A stretch of DNA of 38,410 nucleotides from an uncultured Clostridia bacterium (GCA_947039455.1 CAMQZB010000018.1:1-38410), one strand, 5' to 3'. Counted from the stretch's first letter, positions 17,267 to 26,400 are shown. Notes: a model not told the origin generated them from the sequence alone. Translations and numbers: made by a program.

Positions 17267-18412
17267 CTACTCCTCAAACAAGTCTAAAGCTTGTTTTAAT
17301 TTTTTGAAGTCTTCTTCGTTGGTAAAATAGCTTACGCTGAAGCGTACTGTTCCAGCTGGGTAGGTGTTTAGGAATTTGTGAGCTATTGGAGCACAATCCA
17401 AACCAGTTCTGACCATGACTCCATTATCTGATAGAATTTGTCCGACACTATCAGGTGCATAATCTTCGAACACACAGGCGACCACACTTGTTGAGTGTGA
17501 TCCTTTCCCTACTATTTCAATGAAATCATAAGAAGAAAGTATTTTAACAAGATTTGTATAATTATCCTGTTCTTTTTCTCTTATGTTTTCTATTCCTATT
17601 CTTTCGTTCCATTCCAATGCTTTATACAGCCCCGCTATAGCCATTATATTTTGACTGCCCGCTTCGTATCTTGTTGGAAGTTCGTTTGGCATATCTTCAT
17701 TTGCAGAGTCTATTCCAGTTCCTCCAAAAATTAGTGGTGGAACACTACTTGACTTCTTCATCACAAAGCCCGCTACCCCAAACGGTCCATATAAGTTTTT
17801 ATGTCCTGCGAATACCATATAATCAGCATACGCTTTAACTATATTGGTTTCTAACAATCCTGCAGATTGAGCACAATCAACCATGTATTTCGCGCTGTAT
17901 TTACTTGCTAACTTACCTATCAGACAAATGTTGGCAATATTGCCACACACATTACTCACATGGGACACCGCTATGAATTTAGGTTTCTTTTGAGCGAATT
18001 GACTTAGAATTTCTTGTTCTTCAAATTCCAATGTTTCTTTATTGCAAGCAAGTTCGATTATCTCAATTCCTTTAGTTCTTTCAAGATGCTTTAACGTTCT
18101 ATAAACAGCATTATGCTCAAATGGAGAGATATAAACTATCTCTCCTTTTTGAAAATTTTGCCCCTGCAATATTACATTTATAGCTTCAGTTGCTGAATGA
18201 GAAAACACTACTTCATAATCTATGTTAGCGTTAAACATTCTCTTCAGCATACTTCTACTATTTTTTATAATTTTCGATCCACTAGTCAAGAGACTGTGAC
18301 TTCCTCTTCCCACATTAATAGAATTGTGACAGTAGAAATCGTGCATAAAATCATGCATTTCTTGTGGCTTTACATATGTAGTTGCTGCATTGTCAAAATA
18401 CGCTATACTCAC
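17267..18412 (-). CDS. dndA: Cysteine desulfurase (DndA/IscS-like)
   Basis: 381 residues from GTG 18412, supported by AGGAG 8 bp upstream; the GTGA overlaps the stop of the large ATPase gene. PLP-dependent class V aminotransferase fold: YFDNAATT start, SHSATEAIN, VDCAQSAG with the PLP-pairing Asp, AGHKNLYGPFG with Schiff-base Lys205, and TGLDCAP with nucleophile Cys340, then AGTVRFS. It takes sulfur from L-cysteine to form an enzyme persulfide. In this operon the sulfur acceptor would be the DndC-like protein. The Cys-loop form resembles the Firmicutes class V family more than classical IscS. Confidence 0.85.
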   Translation of the reverse strand: MSIAYFDNAATTYVKPQEMHDFMHDFYCHNSINVGRGSHSLLTSGSKIIKNSRSMLKRMFNANIDYEVVFSHSATEAINVILQGQNFQKGEIVYISPFEHNAVYRTLKHLERTKGIEIIELACNKETLEFEEQEILSQFAQKKPKFIAVSHVSNVCGNIANICLIGKLASKYSAKYMVDCAQSAGLLETNIVKAYADYMVFAGHKNLYGPFGVAGFVMKKSSSVPPLIFGGTGIDSANEDMPNELPTRYEAGSQNIMAIAGLYKALEWNERIGIENIREKEQDNYTNLVKILSSYDFIEIVGKGSHSTSVVACVFEDYAPDSVGQILSDNGVMVRTGLDCAPIAHKFLNTYPAGTVRFSVSYFTNEEDFKKLKQALDLFEE

Positions 18413-21400
18413 TTCGTAAGCTCCTTTAATAATTCTAATAGAATTTGTCCTTTCTCTGTGTTATCTATAGACATTCCATATTCACCAATAATATTCCCAA
18501 TCTCGTCTTTTAACGTTTCCGCTTGATCTGATATTTCAATACTTTTAAAATGTTTAGTTATAGTTTTTCCCACATCATCAATGAAGTCCACTTTAAAACT
18601 ACTAACACCTATCTCATCGTTAATATTTTTGTCATAATCTAAAATTTTATTAATAATATTTATTAATTTTGATTCTACACTAGACATATAACTATCATTA
18701 AAATCACCTATATTTAGCGAGTATAAATTTTTTATGAGCTTATTTACAAATCTCATTTCGTCATTAGCTGACATTTGAAACATATCCATGAATGAACTTA
18801 CTTCATTATCAAATACATGCATTCTAGTTTTTTCGTTTATTGAGTCATAAAAATCCTTTACCGCCGAAGCTAAAGTGGCTTTTTCGCTTACATTTAGTAG
18901 TTTTATCAATAGATTTTTTATATATTGCAAATGATCTCCGATACAACTATCTGCCCTTGCTTTAAATCTTTCAACATATCTAATAATATAATCATATTGT
19001 TGCGTTCCATAAATTGTAGGTAATTTTTCAAATAAAAATTCACGAGAATTTATTTCTGGCTGCGACAAAAGTATTTTCATCTTTTTCTCAGTCTCCAGTA
19101 GATCCTGCAAATCAGATCCATTGCTTCTGACAAATTTCGTTTCTTTTACAAACTTTGGCAGCTCCATATACCATCTTTGCATTGCTTTTGTTATATAATC
19201 AAAAGAAGAAAGCTCTTTTTCAGATGGTTTAACATTGTACGCAAATATCGCTTCTAACCTTTGCACATAATTTTCTTTTTCGTTATTCCATCCCTCTAAT
19301 CTAATAGTATATCCTGCAAAATCGTTGTTTAGCGCTAGCAATAAATTTGTTGTTAAAGGTTTTTCTTTCTTTTTGTATTTAAAGACTAAATGTTCTTTAT
19401 GCCGTCTCAACCCTAATGCTAAAAATATAGGTATCAGACCATCTTTTAATCCAATATGATATTGTGGTTCTTTTAATATTTCATATATTTCACTTATGTT
19501 TCTGTTTCTATCAACCGACCTAAGCGTAAAGTCTTCAATATAATTTATTAGTCCTCTTATATTTTCATCAGCTTGTTCAAGATTAATAACTGGATTTTCC
19601 AAATCTTCAATTATGTTTGGTACTACCAATAAACTTCTAGCTAAATTTATATCCTGGCTACCGACTAATCCCAAATTTGGCTTTAATTTATTTTCAAGCA
19701 ATGATGCTATTATTCGTTCCCTTGATTTAGCAATAGGAGAAGATAAGCAGTTCCTATTAATATTTTCATTAATAATTTTTGGAGTATTATTAAAAAGAAC
19801 ACGACAGATATTCGATAATAATTTTGTAATATCACGTCTTCTCAATATTGTTTTAATTTGAGTATTATAGAAATATTGACTGTTTTTAAGTTCCGGCTTT
19901 AGATAACTAGAATCAATATAATGGTTAATTAAATCTGCCAAATCATTAGCAATATATCTGAGCTCATCCACAAGTATTTCGTCTTCTTTCTTATCTTGAA
20001 TTAATTTTTGTACCGCTTGATATTTTTTCATTTGTAGCGAAATATTACTAACAACATTCGGAATAATGAACACAACTCTGTCGTTACCTATTCTTTTTAC
20101 ATATTCTAATGCGTTTGCATGCTCTATTTCATCATCAACTAAAATGCCTAACACTACTCCATCAGATTTATAGTGACTAAGCAAAACATCAATGTTAATA
20201 ATAGCAGTTAAATCAGAAAATTCTATAAAATCAAACTCAAAGAATCTAGTAACTTCATACATATCATTGTATTCCATAGGATAAATATACTTAGAAATTA
20301 AAGAGTCGACTAACACATTTTTAGCATTAAAGCTACTTTCGCCCTTTGCAATCTCATCATCTAACAATTCATCAATATTATTTCCACTACTTTGCCTAAC
20401 TCTAACATGAGGCTTATATTCTAGCTCTATCAAAAGTTGGCTTGATTTTAACACCGAAACAGCTTTAGCAACTTCAACACTATCATAATTCACGTCGTAA
20501 ATATTTGCCAAAAAAACTAGAGTTGGTGGCATTATTTCAAATTGATTAATAATATAAATTAGGGCTAGTGTTTTAACCATTTTAATTGCTAGCACGTCTT
20601 CTTTCAATGTTAGTGTAAAAACAGCCCTTTGAGTTATTTCCCATTGTTTTCTAATAGGACTTCCGTGTGGCTCGCCCTTAAACAGAGGCTCGAAATAATC
20701 ATAGATTTGATCAGGTTCTATTAATGGGAATTTTTCAGCATTGTGTTTTACAAAATAGTTAACAGTAAACTTTTCATTTGAAGCTAAGTACGTAAAAATA
20801 GTCCTTTCATTTTGGGCTACTAATTCAGAAATCTTTGGCAACATCAACATAGTGTAAGGGTGTAGAGGATAACAATCGTTTACAATAGTAACTCCTAATT
20901 CGTTTTTGATGCTATCAAAAACACCAATCTCTTCGATTTTAGTATCATTTGATATATAAGAATTTAATTTTTTAAATTCATCAAAATTTGCGTTCTTAAA
21001 TACATCAAACTTCACCTGGTCTTTTTTCAACACTTGTGCAGTCATTTGATATATTTCGTTATCTTTACTTTCAATCGAAATAGCTTTAAACCTTTCCGCT
21101 ACCGCTTTCCATGAATTTACACTCTTTTTTGTAAGTCCCCCAATATAATTTTCAATCCCTTTATGAGAAATCATAAATAGATGTATTTGTGAATCATTGA
21201 TTCTTGTACTCTTTTCCGCTAAATCTTGAAGCAATTTAATATTCATTGCAGAATCAGCTGCCGCACAAGACTCTAAAAATTTACCAAATTCGTCATACAC
21301 AATAAATATGCCTGCGTATCCAAGTTTTATTAATTTTTCATTTACAATGTCATATATCTTTAATACATCGCTATCTAGTGATGGATTAAAGTTCGTTCCC

Positions 21401-22026
21401 GATGTTAATTCTGGAAATACTTCAATAAATTTATTGTATTTATCTTTATCGAATAGTTTTAAATAATTGATAAATTTATCGCCATCACAATTAACCAATT
21501 TTTCAAAATTAGTATATGTTTTTTCAAAATTATTCTTCCAATTCAATACACTCTCTATAGCCTTGTCGTAAAATGTCGTTGGCATCAACTTAATTAAATC
21601 ATCTCTTTCTAGTGCGTTCTTCAAACTAACTAGCAAAATTGAACTTAAGTCAACGTCATTTGAAGTTATAATGACAGGAAAAAATTTCTTTTTAGACTTT
21701 ATGAATTGATTGATATTATTATATATATCTAAATCAATTTCTTTTGCCTTGTTTAAAATATTGTTAAATAATTTTTTATCTCTCTTAGCTAATAGGGACA
21801 ATATAGTGAGTGTTAAATGAGATTTACCTTTTCCATATGAGCCCGTTAATAATCTAGCTTTATCCGTGTGATTATTTTCAGTGCTTTTAATTATTTCATT
21901 TATAAGAGCAAGAGCATTAGCAGTTGGTAAGTATGCTTTAATTTTATTATCATTAGCATAATCAAACTCAAGATTAATTGAATATTGAAAATCCGCAATA
22001 GGCTTTATAAAATTTAATTTAGACAT
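18409..22026 (-). CDS. Large BrxC/PglY-like P-loop ATPase
   Basis: 1205 residues from ATG 22026, preferred to an upstream TTG because GGAGG is 9 bp before it. Walker A GSYGKGKS at 62-69, in the GxxGxGKSH form typical of BREX BrxC/PglY and related DUF499/DUF6079 ATPases. Walker B is FIVYDEF at 241-247. A long helical C-terminal region has no other motif I recognise. In BREX these ATPases are needed for DNA methylation and exclusion; here no PglZ or methylase is present. It may power assembly or restriction by the phosphorothioation-type proteins. Start overlaps the DUF4007 stop by 8 bases. Confidence 0.7.
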   Translation of the reverse strand: MSKLNFIKPIADFQYSINLEFDYANDNKIKAYLPTANALALINEIIKSTENNHTDKARLLTGSYGKGKSHLTLTILSLLAKRDKKLFNNILNKAKEIDLDIYNNINQFIKSKKKFFPVIITSNDVDLSSILLVSLKNALERDDLIKLMPTTFYDKAIESVLNWKNNFEKTYTNFEKLVNCDGDKFINYLKLFDKDKYNKFIEVFPELTSGTNFNPSLDSDVLKIYDIVNEKLIKLGYAGIFIVYDEFGKFLESCAAADSAMNIKLLQDLAEKSTRINDSQIHLFMISHKGIENYIGGLTKKSVNSWKAVAERFKAISIESKDNEIYQMTAQVLKKDQVKFDVFKNANFDEFKKLNSYISNDTKIEEIGVFDSIKNELGVTIVNDCYPLHPYTMLMLPKISELVAQNERTIFTYLASNEKFTVNYFVKHNAEKFPLIEPDQIYDYFEPLFKGEPHGSPIRKQWEITQRAVFTLTLKEDVLAIKMVKTLALIYIINQFEIMPPTLVFLANIYDVNYDSVEVAKAVSVLKSSQLLIELEYKPHVRVRQSSGNNIDELLDDEIAKGESSFNAKNVLVDSLISKYIYPMEYNDMYEVTRFFEFDFIEFSDLTAIINIDVLLSHYKSDGVVLGILVDDEIEHANALEYVKRIGNDRVVFIIPNVVSNISLQMKKYQAVQKLIQDKKEDEILVDELRYIANDLADLINHYIDSSYLKPELKNSQYFYNTQIKTILRRRDITKLLSNICRVLFNNTPKIINENINRNCLSSPIAKSRERIIASLLENKLKPNLGLVGSQDINLARSLLVVPNIIEDLENPVINLEQADENIRGLINYIEDFTLRSVDRNRNISEIYEILKEPQYHIGLKDGLIPIFLALGLRRHKEHLVFKYKKKEKPLTTNLLLALNNDFAGYTIRLEGWNNEKENYVQRLEAIFAYNVKPSEKELSSFDYITKAMQRWYMELPKFVKETKFVRSNGSDLQDLLETEKKMKILLSQPEINSREFLFEKLPTIYGTQQYDYIIRYVERFKARADSCIGDHLQYIKNLLIKLLNVSEKATLASAVKDFYDSINEKTRMHVFDNEVSSFMDMFQMSANDEMRFVNKLIKNLYSLNIGDFNDSYMSSVESKLINIINKILDYDKNINDEIGVSSFKVDFIDDVGKTITKHFKSIEISDQAETLKDEIGNIIGEYGMSIDNTEKGQILLELLKELTK

Positions 22027-22915
22027 TATCAACAGCCTCCTCGTTTAAGGATTCGTAATAAGCAAAAATCCATTGCTCAAAAGTTTTAACGGTATTAATT
22101 TTTACTACATCAAGACCAGCCGTCCTAATAATACTAACATGCCCTAATTTAGCTATTTTCTCCAAAACGTGAAGTACATCAAGTCTATCTAAGTTGAAAA
22201 TCTTTCCTATATTATTTTTACTATAAAACAAATCATTTATTTTTATTTCATTCATAAAATCGCCTCTTTCATTTATTATTATTGCTAATGCTAAAAGTGG
22301 ATTCAAACTATCTACATCTATTGGCAATTTTCTATACATTTTTGTTTTTTCATTAGCCATGCCTATTAATTTCAATTCAGTAAGTGGGCACAATTTCGTT
22401 TCTTCTGGATCATCGTCCCGTTCCTCTCTAGCAAAATATGTTCTCATAATACAACTAAATTCATCGCTCAATACTTTTTCGCTACCGATTTTACCATCTC
22501 TAGAATTAGCTTGAACATAGGTATTTATTTCAGAAATAAAGATCTCCTTATCTATTTCTTTTCCTTCATATTCATTAAAAAGCCAATACCACGCCGTAGC
22601 GCTATCTTGATTACTCGCTAGCAGGTAATGAATTAAAGCATTAGTACCAAATTCTTCAAAATATTTATCATTTGCATCGATTATTCTCGCAACATTTGTC
22701 ATAACTTCATGTCTATTAGCTCTATCTTCAGTGATTAACTGAGTTGCTTGCAACCAATATCTCAAAGCTTTAACCATGTTTGTTCCGATCCCCAATATAT
22801 CGCAAGGATTTTCTTCTTTATCTAAAAATAACCTTGGAGACTCAACTATATTTTTAATCCCTTTATGTAACCAACCTTTTCTGATTGGAAAGCTTTCATG
22901 TCCTCTTATTTTCAT
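22019..22915 (-). CDS. DUF4007 family protein
   Basis: 298 residues. The N-terminus GHESFPIRKGWLHKG and the following LGIGTNMVKALRYWLQAT are the recognisable DUF4007 opening. The C-terminal third looks like a winged-helix (FNLDRLDVLHVLEKIAKLGHVS). As I recall, DUF4007 genes sit next to PAPS-reductase-family (DndC/BrxP-like) genes in phosphorothioation and BREX-like loci, as here. It starts 1 bp after the dndC-like stop. Probably a DNA-binding or adaptor subunit; activity unproven. Confidence 0.75.
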   Translation of the reverse strand: MKIRGHESFPIRKGWLHKGIKNIVESPRLFLDKEENPCDILGIGTNMVKALRYWLQATQLITEDRANRHEVMTNVARIIDANDKYFEEFGTNALIHYLLASNQDSATAWYWLFNEYEGKEIDKEIFISEINTYVQANSRDGKIGSEKVLSDEFSCIMRTYFAREERDDDPEETKLCPLTELKLIGMANEKTKMYRKLPIDVDSLNPLLALAIIINERGDFMNEIKINDLFYSKNNIGKIFNLDRLDVLHVLEKIAKLGHVSIIRTAGLDVVKINTVKTFEQWIFAYYESLNEEAVDNV

Positions 22916-22916
22916 T

Positions 22917-24629
22917 TTAATCTTCCTTTTTAGTTTTCAAAAATTTATCCATTAAACAACCATTTTGCAAATATTTAGGATTTACACATTTTAAACAGTG
23001 TTTGCATTTTTCCTCATCTATTTTATAACCATTTTTACTTACATATATTGCGTTATGCACACAAATTGATTCACACTTTAAGCATTTTCTACAAGCGTTA
23101 TATTTTCTAATTTGATAGGATACCTTACGTTGTAAATCTTCGTGAGATTTAATGTTCATAGTTTTAATTTTAACCGAATAATCATATCCATTTTGATTAA
23201 ATGGTTGAATTGATATTATAGGCACATTACCTCTAACAACTAAGACTTCATTAATAAGCTTATTTCCAAGTGATTTACTTACATTTCCAAAAGGCACAAA
23301 TAAATTATAAAAGCTTTCATCAATTTCTTTGTTTACACTATAAATTTTAGAATTATCTTCTGCTGTGCAATTTGTAAATTTTAATTTTATATCTCCTGAT
23401 GCTTCAACTCCATTTCCGCCTTGCCTTGCTTTCCACCAACCGCCGTCAATATATTCGACTGGATCTGGCTTACCAATTGATGATGCAAATGAAATTAAAT
23501 AATCTCGCCACTTCTTAAACTCTTCAGGCATATAAATTTGCGATAGAAATTGTGCTCTCTTGTTATTGTTTGGACAGCACCAACAACCTACTCTATCATA
23601 GCCTAACGTATACGCATCATTAAAGTCCACTTCATTAGCTAGAATATACAGCCAGATTTCAAAGTCTGACCAATAAAATATTGGAGATGCAACTTTTTGT
23701 TTTTGTATCTTAACATTGCTACCTTCAGCTACTCTATCATACTTACTTCTAGAGACTGATTCGCTTTTTCTTATTCCGTAAAACGTTAATATTTCATCGT
23801 TCTTGTTTATTGAATTAAGAATTCTAGTAATAGGTCCAGTTTTAAACATAGTACAGCACCATCTCATCATACGAGCTGGCGGTCCTATGTCTTCACATAC
23901 ATCATAGAAATTTTGATCTCTGTTTTTAGCTGTTCTCAAAATTGCCTTAGGATTATCTTTTCTATATCTTTCAACGTATTGATATGACATCGGAAATTCC
24001 AATGTAGTATCTCCATACACTTGAATAACACTTGGATTAGCCAGTGCTCTTATTACCAAATCCGAAACAACAGTCGAATCTTTTCCACCTGAAAAAGAAA
24101 CTATCATTTGACTAAATTTATATTCTTTAGACTCTTGCACTATAAAGCTAAACGCCTCATTTGTAATAGTTGAAAGTCTTTCTCTATTTGCATCAACAAA
24201 TACTTTAATACTTTTATTAAATGTTTCATGACTATTTAAATCTTCATATTTTTTTAACAGGTATGTTATAGGTGAAACTTCTTGGTTTTCAAATTTTGAC
24301 ATAGGGATATTTTTCTTTACGCCATCAATATAATAACTATTATTGCAAACCCAAACAGTTTTATCTATCCATTCCAAAGGTTTTGCCATAAGAATTTCAA
24401 CAAGTAATCTTTCCATAGGAAAAACTGGTCTCAAGTCCTTAGCTAAATACTTGGTTTTATTACCGCACAGTGGACAACCGTTTTTATCTATATCATTAAC
24501 TTCTTTGATGATAGGCGTTTTACAATGCTCACACCAATATATCTCTGTAGGAATATCAGGTTGCGTCACTTCGCTGCAAAACTCGCACGTTTCATTTTCT
24601 ACTTCTTTATTACAATGTTTACACCACAT
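22917..24629 (-). CDS. dndC: DndC-like PAPS-reductase-family sulfurtransferase with zinc-ribbon and ferredoxin-like ends
   Basis: 570 residues. N-terminal Cys pairs form two rubredoxin/zinc ribbons (CKHC...CEFC and CEHC...CPLC, residues 3-55). The PP-loop SGGKDS is at 180-185. MMRWCCTMFK (254-263) and GCWCCPNN (349-355) give the Cys sets expected of DndC-type iron-sulfur enzymes. The C-terminus carries CxxCxxCxxxC (513-523) and a second CxxCxxC...C group (542-558), like a two-cluster ferredoxin. DndC activates DNA phosphate by adenylation and inserts sulfur supplied by the desulfurase. First gene of the operon, with GGGGGAG before ATG and a promoter at 24668-24696. Confidence 0.78.
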   Translation of the reverse strand: MWCKHCNKEVENETCEFCSEVTQPDIPTEIYWCEHCKTPIIKEVNDIDKNGCPLCGNKTKYLAKDLRPVFPMERLLVEILMAKPLEWIDKTVWVCNNSYYIDGVKKNIPMSKFENQEVSPITYLLKKYEDLNSHETFNKSIKVFVDANRERLSTITNEAFSFIVQESKEYKFSQMIVSFSGGKDSTVVSDLVIRALANPSVIQVYGDTTLEFPMSYQYVERYRKDNPKAILRTAKNRDQNFYDVCEDIGPPARMMRWCCTMFKTGPITRILNSINKNDEILTFYGIRKSESVSRSKYDRVAEGSNVKIQKQKVASPIFYWSDFEIWLYILANEVDFNDAYTLGYDRVGCWCCPNNNKRAQFLSQIYMPEEFKKWRDYLISFASSIGKPDPVEYIDGGWWKARQGGNGVEASGDIKLKFTNCTAEDNSKIYSVNKEIDESFYNLFVPFGNVSKSLGNKLINEVLVVRGNVPIISIQPFNQNGYDYSVKIKTMNIKSHEDLQRKVSYQIRKYNACRKCLKCESICVHNAIYVSKNGYKIDEEKCKHCLKCVNPKYLQNGCLMDKFLKTKKED

Positions 24630-24667
24630 AACACTCCCCCTTTAAATCCTTTAACCACATTCCATAT

Positions 24668-24696
24668 AGTTTACCATATTTTCAAACTTTTGTAAA
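24668..24696 (-). promoter_or_regulatory. Promoter of the Dnd-type operon
   Basis: Minus strand TTTACA, 17 bp, TAAACT, ending 39 bp before the dndC-like start. It is the only good promoter seen upstream of ten closely packed genes, implying a transcript of about 14 kb. Confidence 0.6.
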
Positions 24697-24766
24697 CATC
24701 AATGTGAAATAATTATTGCAATATTGCTTTATTTTTCTTTTGATTTAATAAGACGCTTTATATTGC

Positions 24767-25210
24767 CTATCTAGTGTGTAATGTAATAATCCTTACGTCA
24801 TTTCTTTTCCTTGCAAGCTCTAAGGTTTTATATGCACCGCCGAAGGAGTATTTGACGTAGGAAATTATTATTTCAGAATTATTAATTATCCATTTGTTTC
24901 GTTCAAGGATACAAAATCTTTTTGGGATGTGTTCTAGGTTTGGGTAAATTGTACCATCATATAACATTGCGTTTTGCTGATTCATTTTAGGGCTGTAATA
25001 TGCTAGTATTAGATAGCTTTTGATATGCATATATTCTTCCTTCAATTTACTTATAACTTTTGCACAAAGCATATCAAAATCGCCATAGCCTCCAAGGTAG
25101 AAAACATCGATTTCCTTTTCTTCTATGATTTCAACTAAAACTTTTCGCAATCGAATTTCTAGATCTCTCGCATCTACTATTTTACTATGACCTATAAAAC
25201 TACATATCAC
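24767..25210 (-). CDS. SLOG-superfamily protein (DUF1273/YpsA-like), copy 1
   Basis: 147 residues from GTG 25210, chosen because AGGAGG lies 7 bp before it; a longer in-frame start at 25276 lacks one. Motifs: SFIGHSK at the start, FYLGGYGDFDMLC near 38-50, ILAYYSP, and SFGGAYKTLELA near the end. These are SLOG/Rossmannoid features (nucleotide-derivative binding, GGxGDFD loop). Copy 2 at 27811-28269 keeps the same motifs. It is divergent from an HTH gene across a region with an inverted-repeat operator. SLOG proteins are proposed to bind or process nucleotide signals; no enzyme activity is shown here. Confidence 0.75.
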   Translation of the reverse strand: MICSFIGHSKIVDARDLEIRLRKVLVEIIEEKEIDVFYLGGYGDFDMLCAKVISKLKEEYMHIKSYLILAYYSPKMNQQNAMLYDGTIYPNLEHIPKRFCILERNKWIINNSEIIISYVKYSFGGAYKTLELARKRNDVRIITLHTR

Positions 25211-25223
25211 ATCTTCACCTCCT

Positions 25224-25276
25224 ATATGGTTTTGTATAACCATATACATCTTAGCACATATTATGGTTACATGCAA
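25224..25276 (-). promoter_or_regulatory. Promoter and operator of SLOG copy 1
   Basis: Minus strand TTGCAT (25271-25276), 17 bp, TAAGAT (25248-25253). Immediately downstream, over the expected start site, is a perfect 8-bp inverted repeat ATATGGTT-6-AACCATAT (25224-25245). The neighbouring HTH protein is the obvious binder. Confidence 0.6.
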
Positions 25277-25337
25277 CTATAAATATTCAATCAAACATAG
25301 TAAACTATAGCTACACACAACTATAGGAGGTATGATC

Positions 25338-25583
25338 ATGAAGAACACTGTAAATAAAGCTGTCGCACTTAGAATTAGTGCTTTATTGAAAATAAAAAAT
25401 ATTACTAAATACAGACTTGCAATGAATAGCGGAATCACACATTCAACTTTAAAAAATATTGTTAATGATACTATTAAGGACAATTTGCTTTCCACAGTAA
25501 TTTTAATTTCTGGCGGTTTCGATATGACTGTTAGCGAATTCTTGGACGATCCTTTATTCTTAGAAGATAATTTAGAGATATAA
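25338..25583 (+). CDS. Small HTH regulator paired with SLOG copy 1
   Basis: 81 residues from ATG 25338 (GGAGG 7 bp upstream; an ATG at 25332 is too close). HTH pattern: ALRISALLKIKNITKYRLA, then SGITHSTLKNIV, ending EFLDDPLFLEDNLEI. It is clearly paralogous to the HTH at 27445-27684 (NKA, SLRI, STL, EFFDSPYF correspond). Divergent from the SLOG gene, so probably its regulator. Confidence 0.75.
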   Translation: MKNTVNKAVALRISALLKIKNITKYRLAMNSGITHSTLKNIVNDTIKDNLLSTVILISGGFDMTVSEFLDDPLFLEDNLEI

Positions 25584-25640
25584 ATATAATTGGTTTTCAC
25601 TTGCTCTTTTACATACTTTGATTAATAATTATTATTAGGC

Positions 25641-25757
25641 AGGATAAGGGTGGGTACCGCTATTTTGGAAAAATAGGTGGTTTTTCCTTATGGGATAAGG
25701 GAAAACCACGTGGTACCACGCTGAAAAGCTTTTTTGCAGGGAAACCTGCCGCTTTTT
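25641..25757 (+). promoter_or_regulatory. T-box leader-like remnant without a downstream gene
   Basis: AAGGGTGGGTACCGC (25646-25660) is one base away from the T-box antiterminator core. GTGGTACCACG follows at 25710, with a hairpin between (25682-25706). A terminator with arms GCAGG/CCTGC and a T-run ends at 25757. T-box leaders normally precede tRNA synthetase or amino-acid genes, but none follows on the plus strand. Likely a displaced or decayed 3' half of a T-box. Confidence 0.4.
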
Positions 25758-25850
25758 TGGGTGTTTACAGTGAAATACATTGGAAATTTTACATATTGGT
25801 TGGCTGTTTTTGTAATCCATGATTATTATGATTCATGGCTACTAAATAAC

Positions 25851-25880
25851 AAAAAGTCAGAATTTTCATTCTGACTTTTT
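25851..25880. terminator. Bidirectional terminator
   Basis: Perfect 13-bp arms AAAAAGTCAGAAT / ATTCTGACTTTTT with a 4-nt loop and A-run/T-run ends. Confidence 0.75.
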
Positions 25881-25976
25881 CTATATATTTTTTACTTTTT
25901 AGAAATTGTTATAGGTGCAACTTGATGGAATTAATTATCAATCAACAATTCTATCGTTATACTTTTAATTGAAATT

Positions 25977-26028
25977 TAGCAGAAACTATGTTATACTTCT
26001 ATCGTACGTGAAGTAGTAGTTTCTGCTA
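25977..26028. repeat. Nested inverted repeat next to the MobC-like gene (possible oriT-like site)
   Basis: Outer perfect 12-bp arms TAGCAGAAACTA / TAGTTTCTGCTA with an inner 5-bp stem ACTTC/GAAGT around a CGTACG centre. There is no T-run, so it is not a simple terminator. It lies about 20 bp from the end of the mobilization-type gene. A transfer origin half or protein-binding cruciform is possible; no nic consensus was recognised. Confidence 0.35.
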
Positions 26029-26042
26029 TTTTTCTAAACACT

Positions 26043-26077
26043 AAAGTTCTTATGTTGTCGCATAAGGACTTTTTTTA
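26043..26077 (+). terminator. Hairpin with T-run overlapping the MobC-like 3' end
   Basis: Arms AAAGTTCTTATG and CATAAGGACTTT (one G-T pair) with a 6-nt loop, followed by T's on the plus strand. The MobC-like stop codon lies in the loop side of the stem. Confidence 0.5.
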
Positions 26078-26400
26078 TTGCCATTTTCTTTAAATCCGTT
26101 CATTGTTTTGTTGATTTGCGAGATAAGCTCTAGTAGTTCATCGTTTGTTTCGTTGACACTTTCAATGCGTTTTAATTCGTCTAAAACATATCCAAGCATT
26201 TCTCGCATTGCTTTATACGTTCTTGAATTGCCTTGCACCACGATGTCGCTTTGCAATGCTCTATTTATTAGATACTCTTGTTTAGATTGTCCGCTTAGCT
26301 TAGTAAAGGCTTGTAGTTGCACTTGTTCTTCCTTTGACATTCTGAAACTTACCATAGTACCCCTAAAGCGATTTTTATTGTCTAATTTCTTTACGCTCAT
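26050..26400 (-). CDS. MobC-like ribbon-helix-helix mobilization protein
   Basis: 116 residues. Residues about 12-50 fit the relaxosome/MobC-type RHH pattern: GTMVSFRMSKEEQVQLQAF followed by SGQSKQEYLINRAL. A helical tail may oligomerise. In plasmids and integrative elements such proteins bind oriT and help the relaxase; no relaxase gene is present, so it is an orphan. No ribosome site precedes the ATG; instead TATGAT lies 8 bp upstream, so a leaderless transcript is possible. Confidence 0.65.
   Translation of the reverse strand: MSVKKLDNKNRFRGTMVSFRMSKEEQVQLQAFTKLSGQSKQEYLINRALQSDIVVQGNSRTYKAMREMLGYVLDELKRIESVNETNDELLELISQINKTMNGFKENGNKKSPYATT

Noticed and set aside
25635-25820. A 61-codon minus-strand frame over the T-box-like region
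   Set aside because: It is explained by the structured leader-like sequence; no ribosome site and no recognisable protein features.
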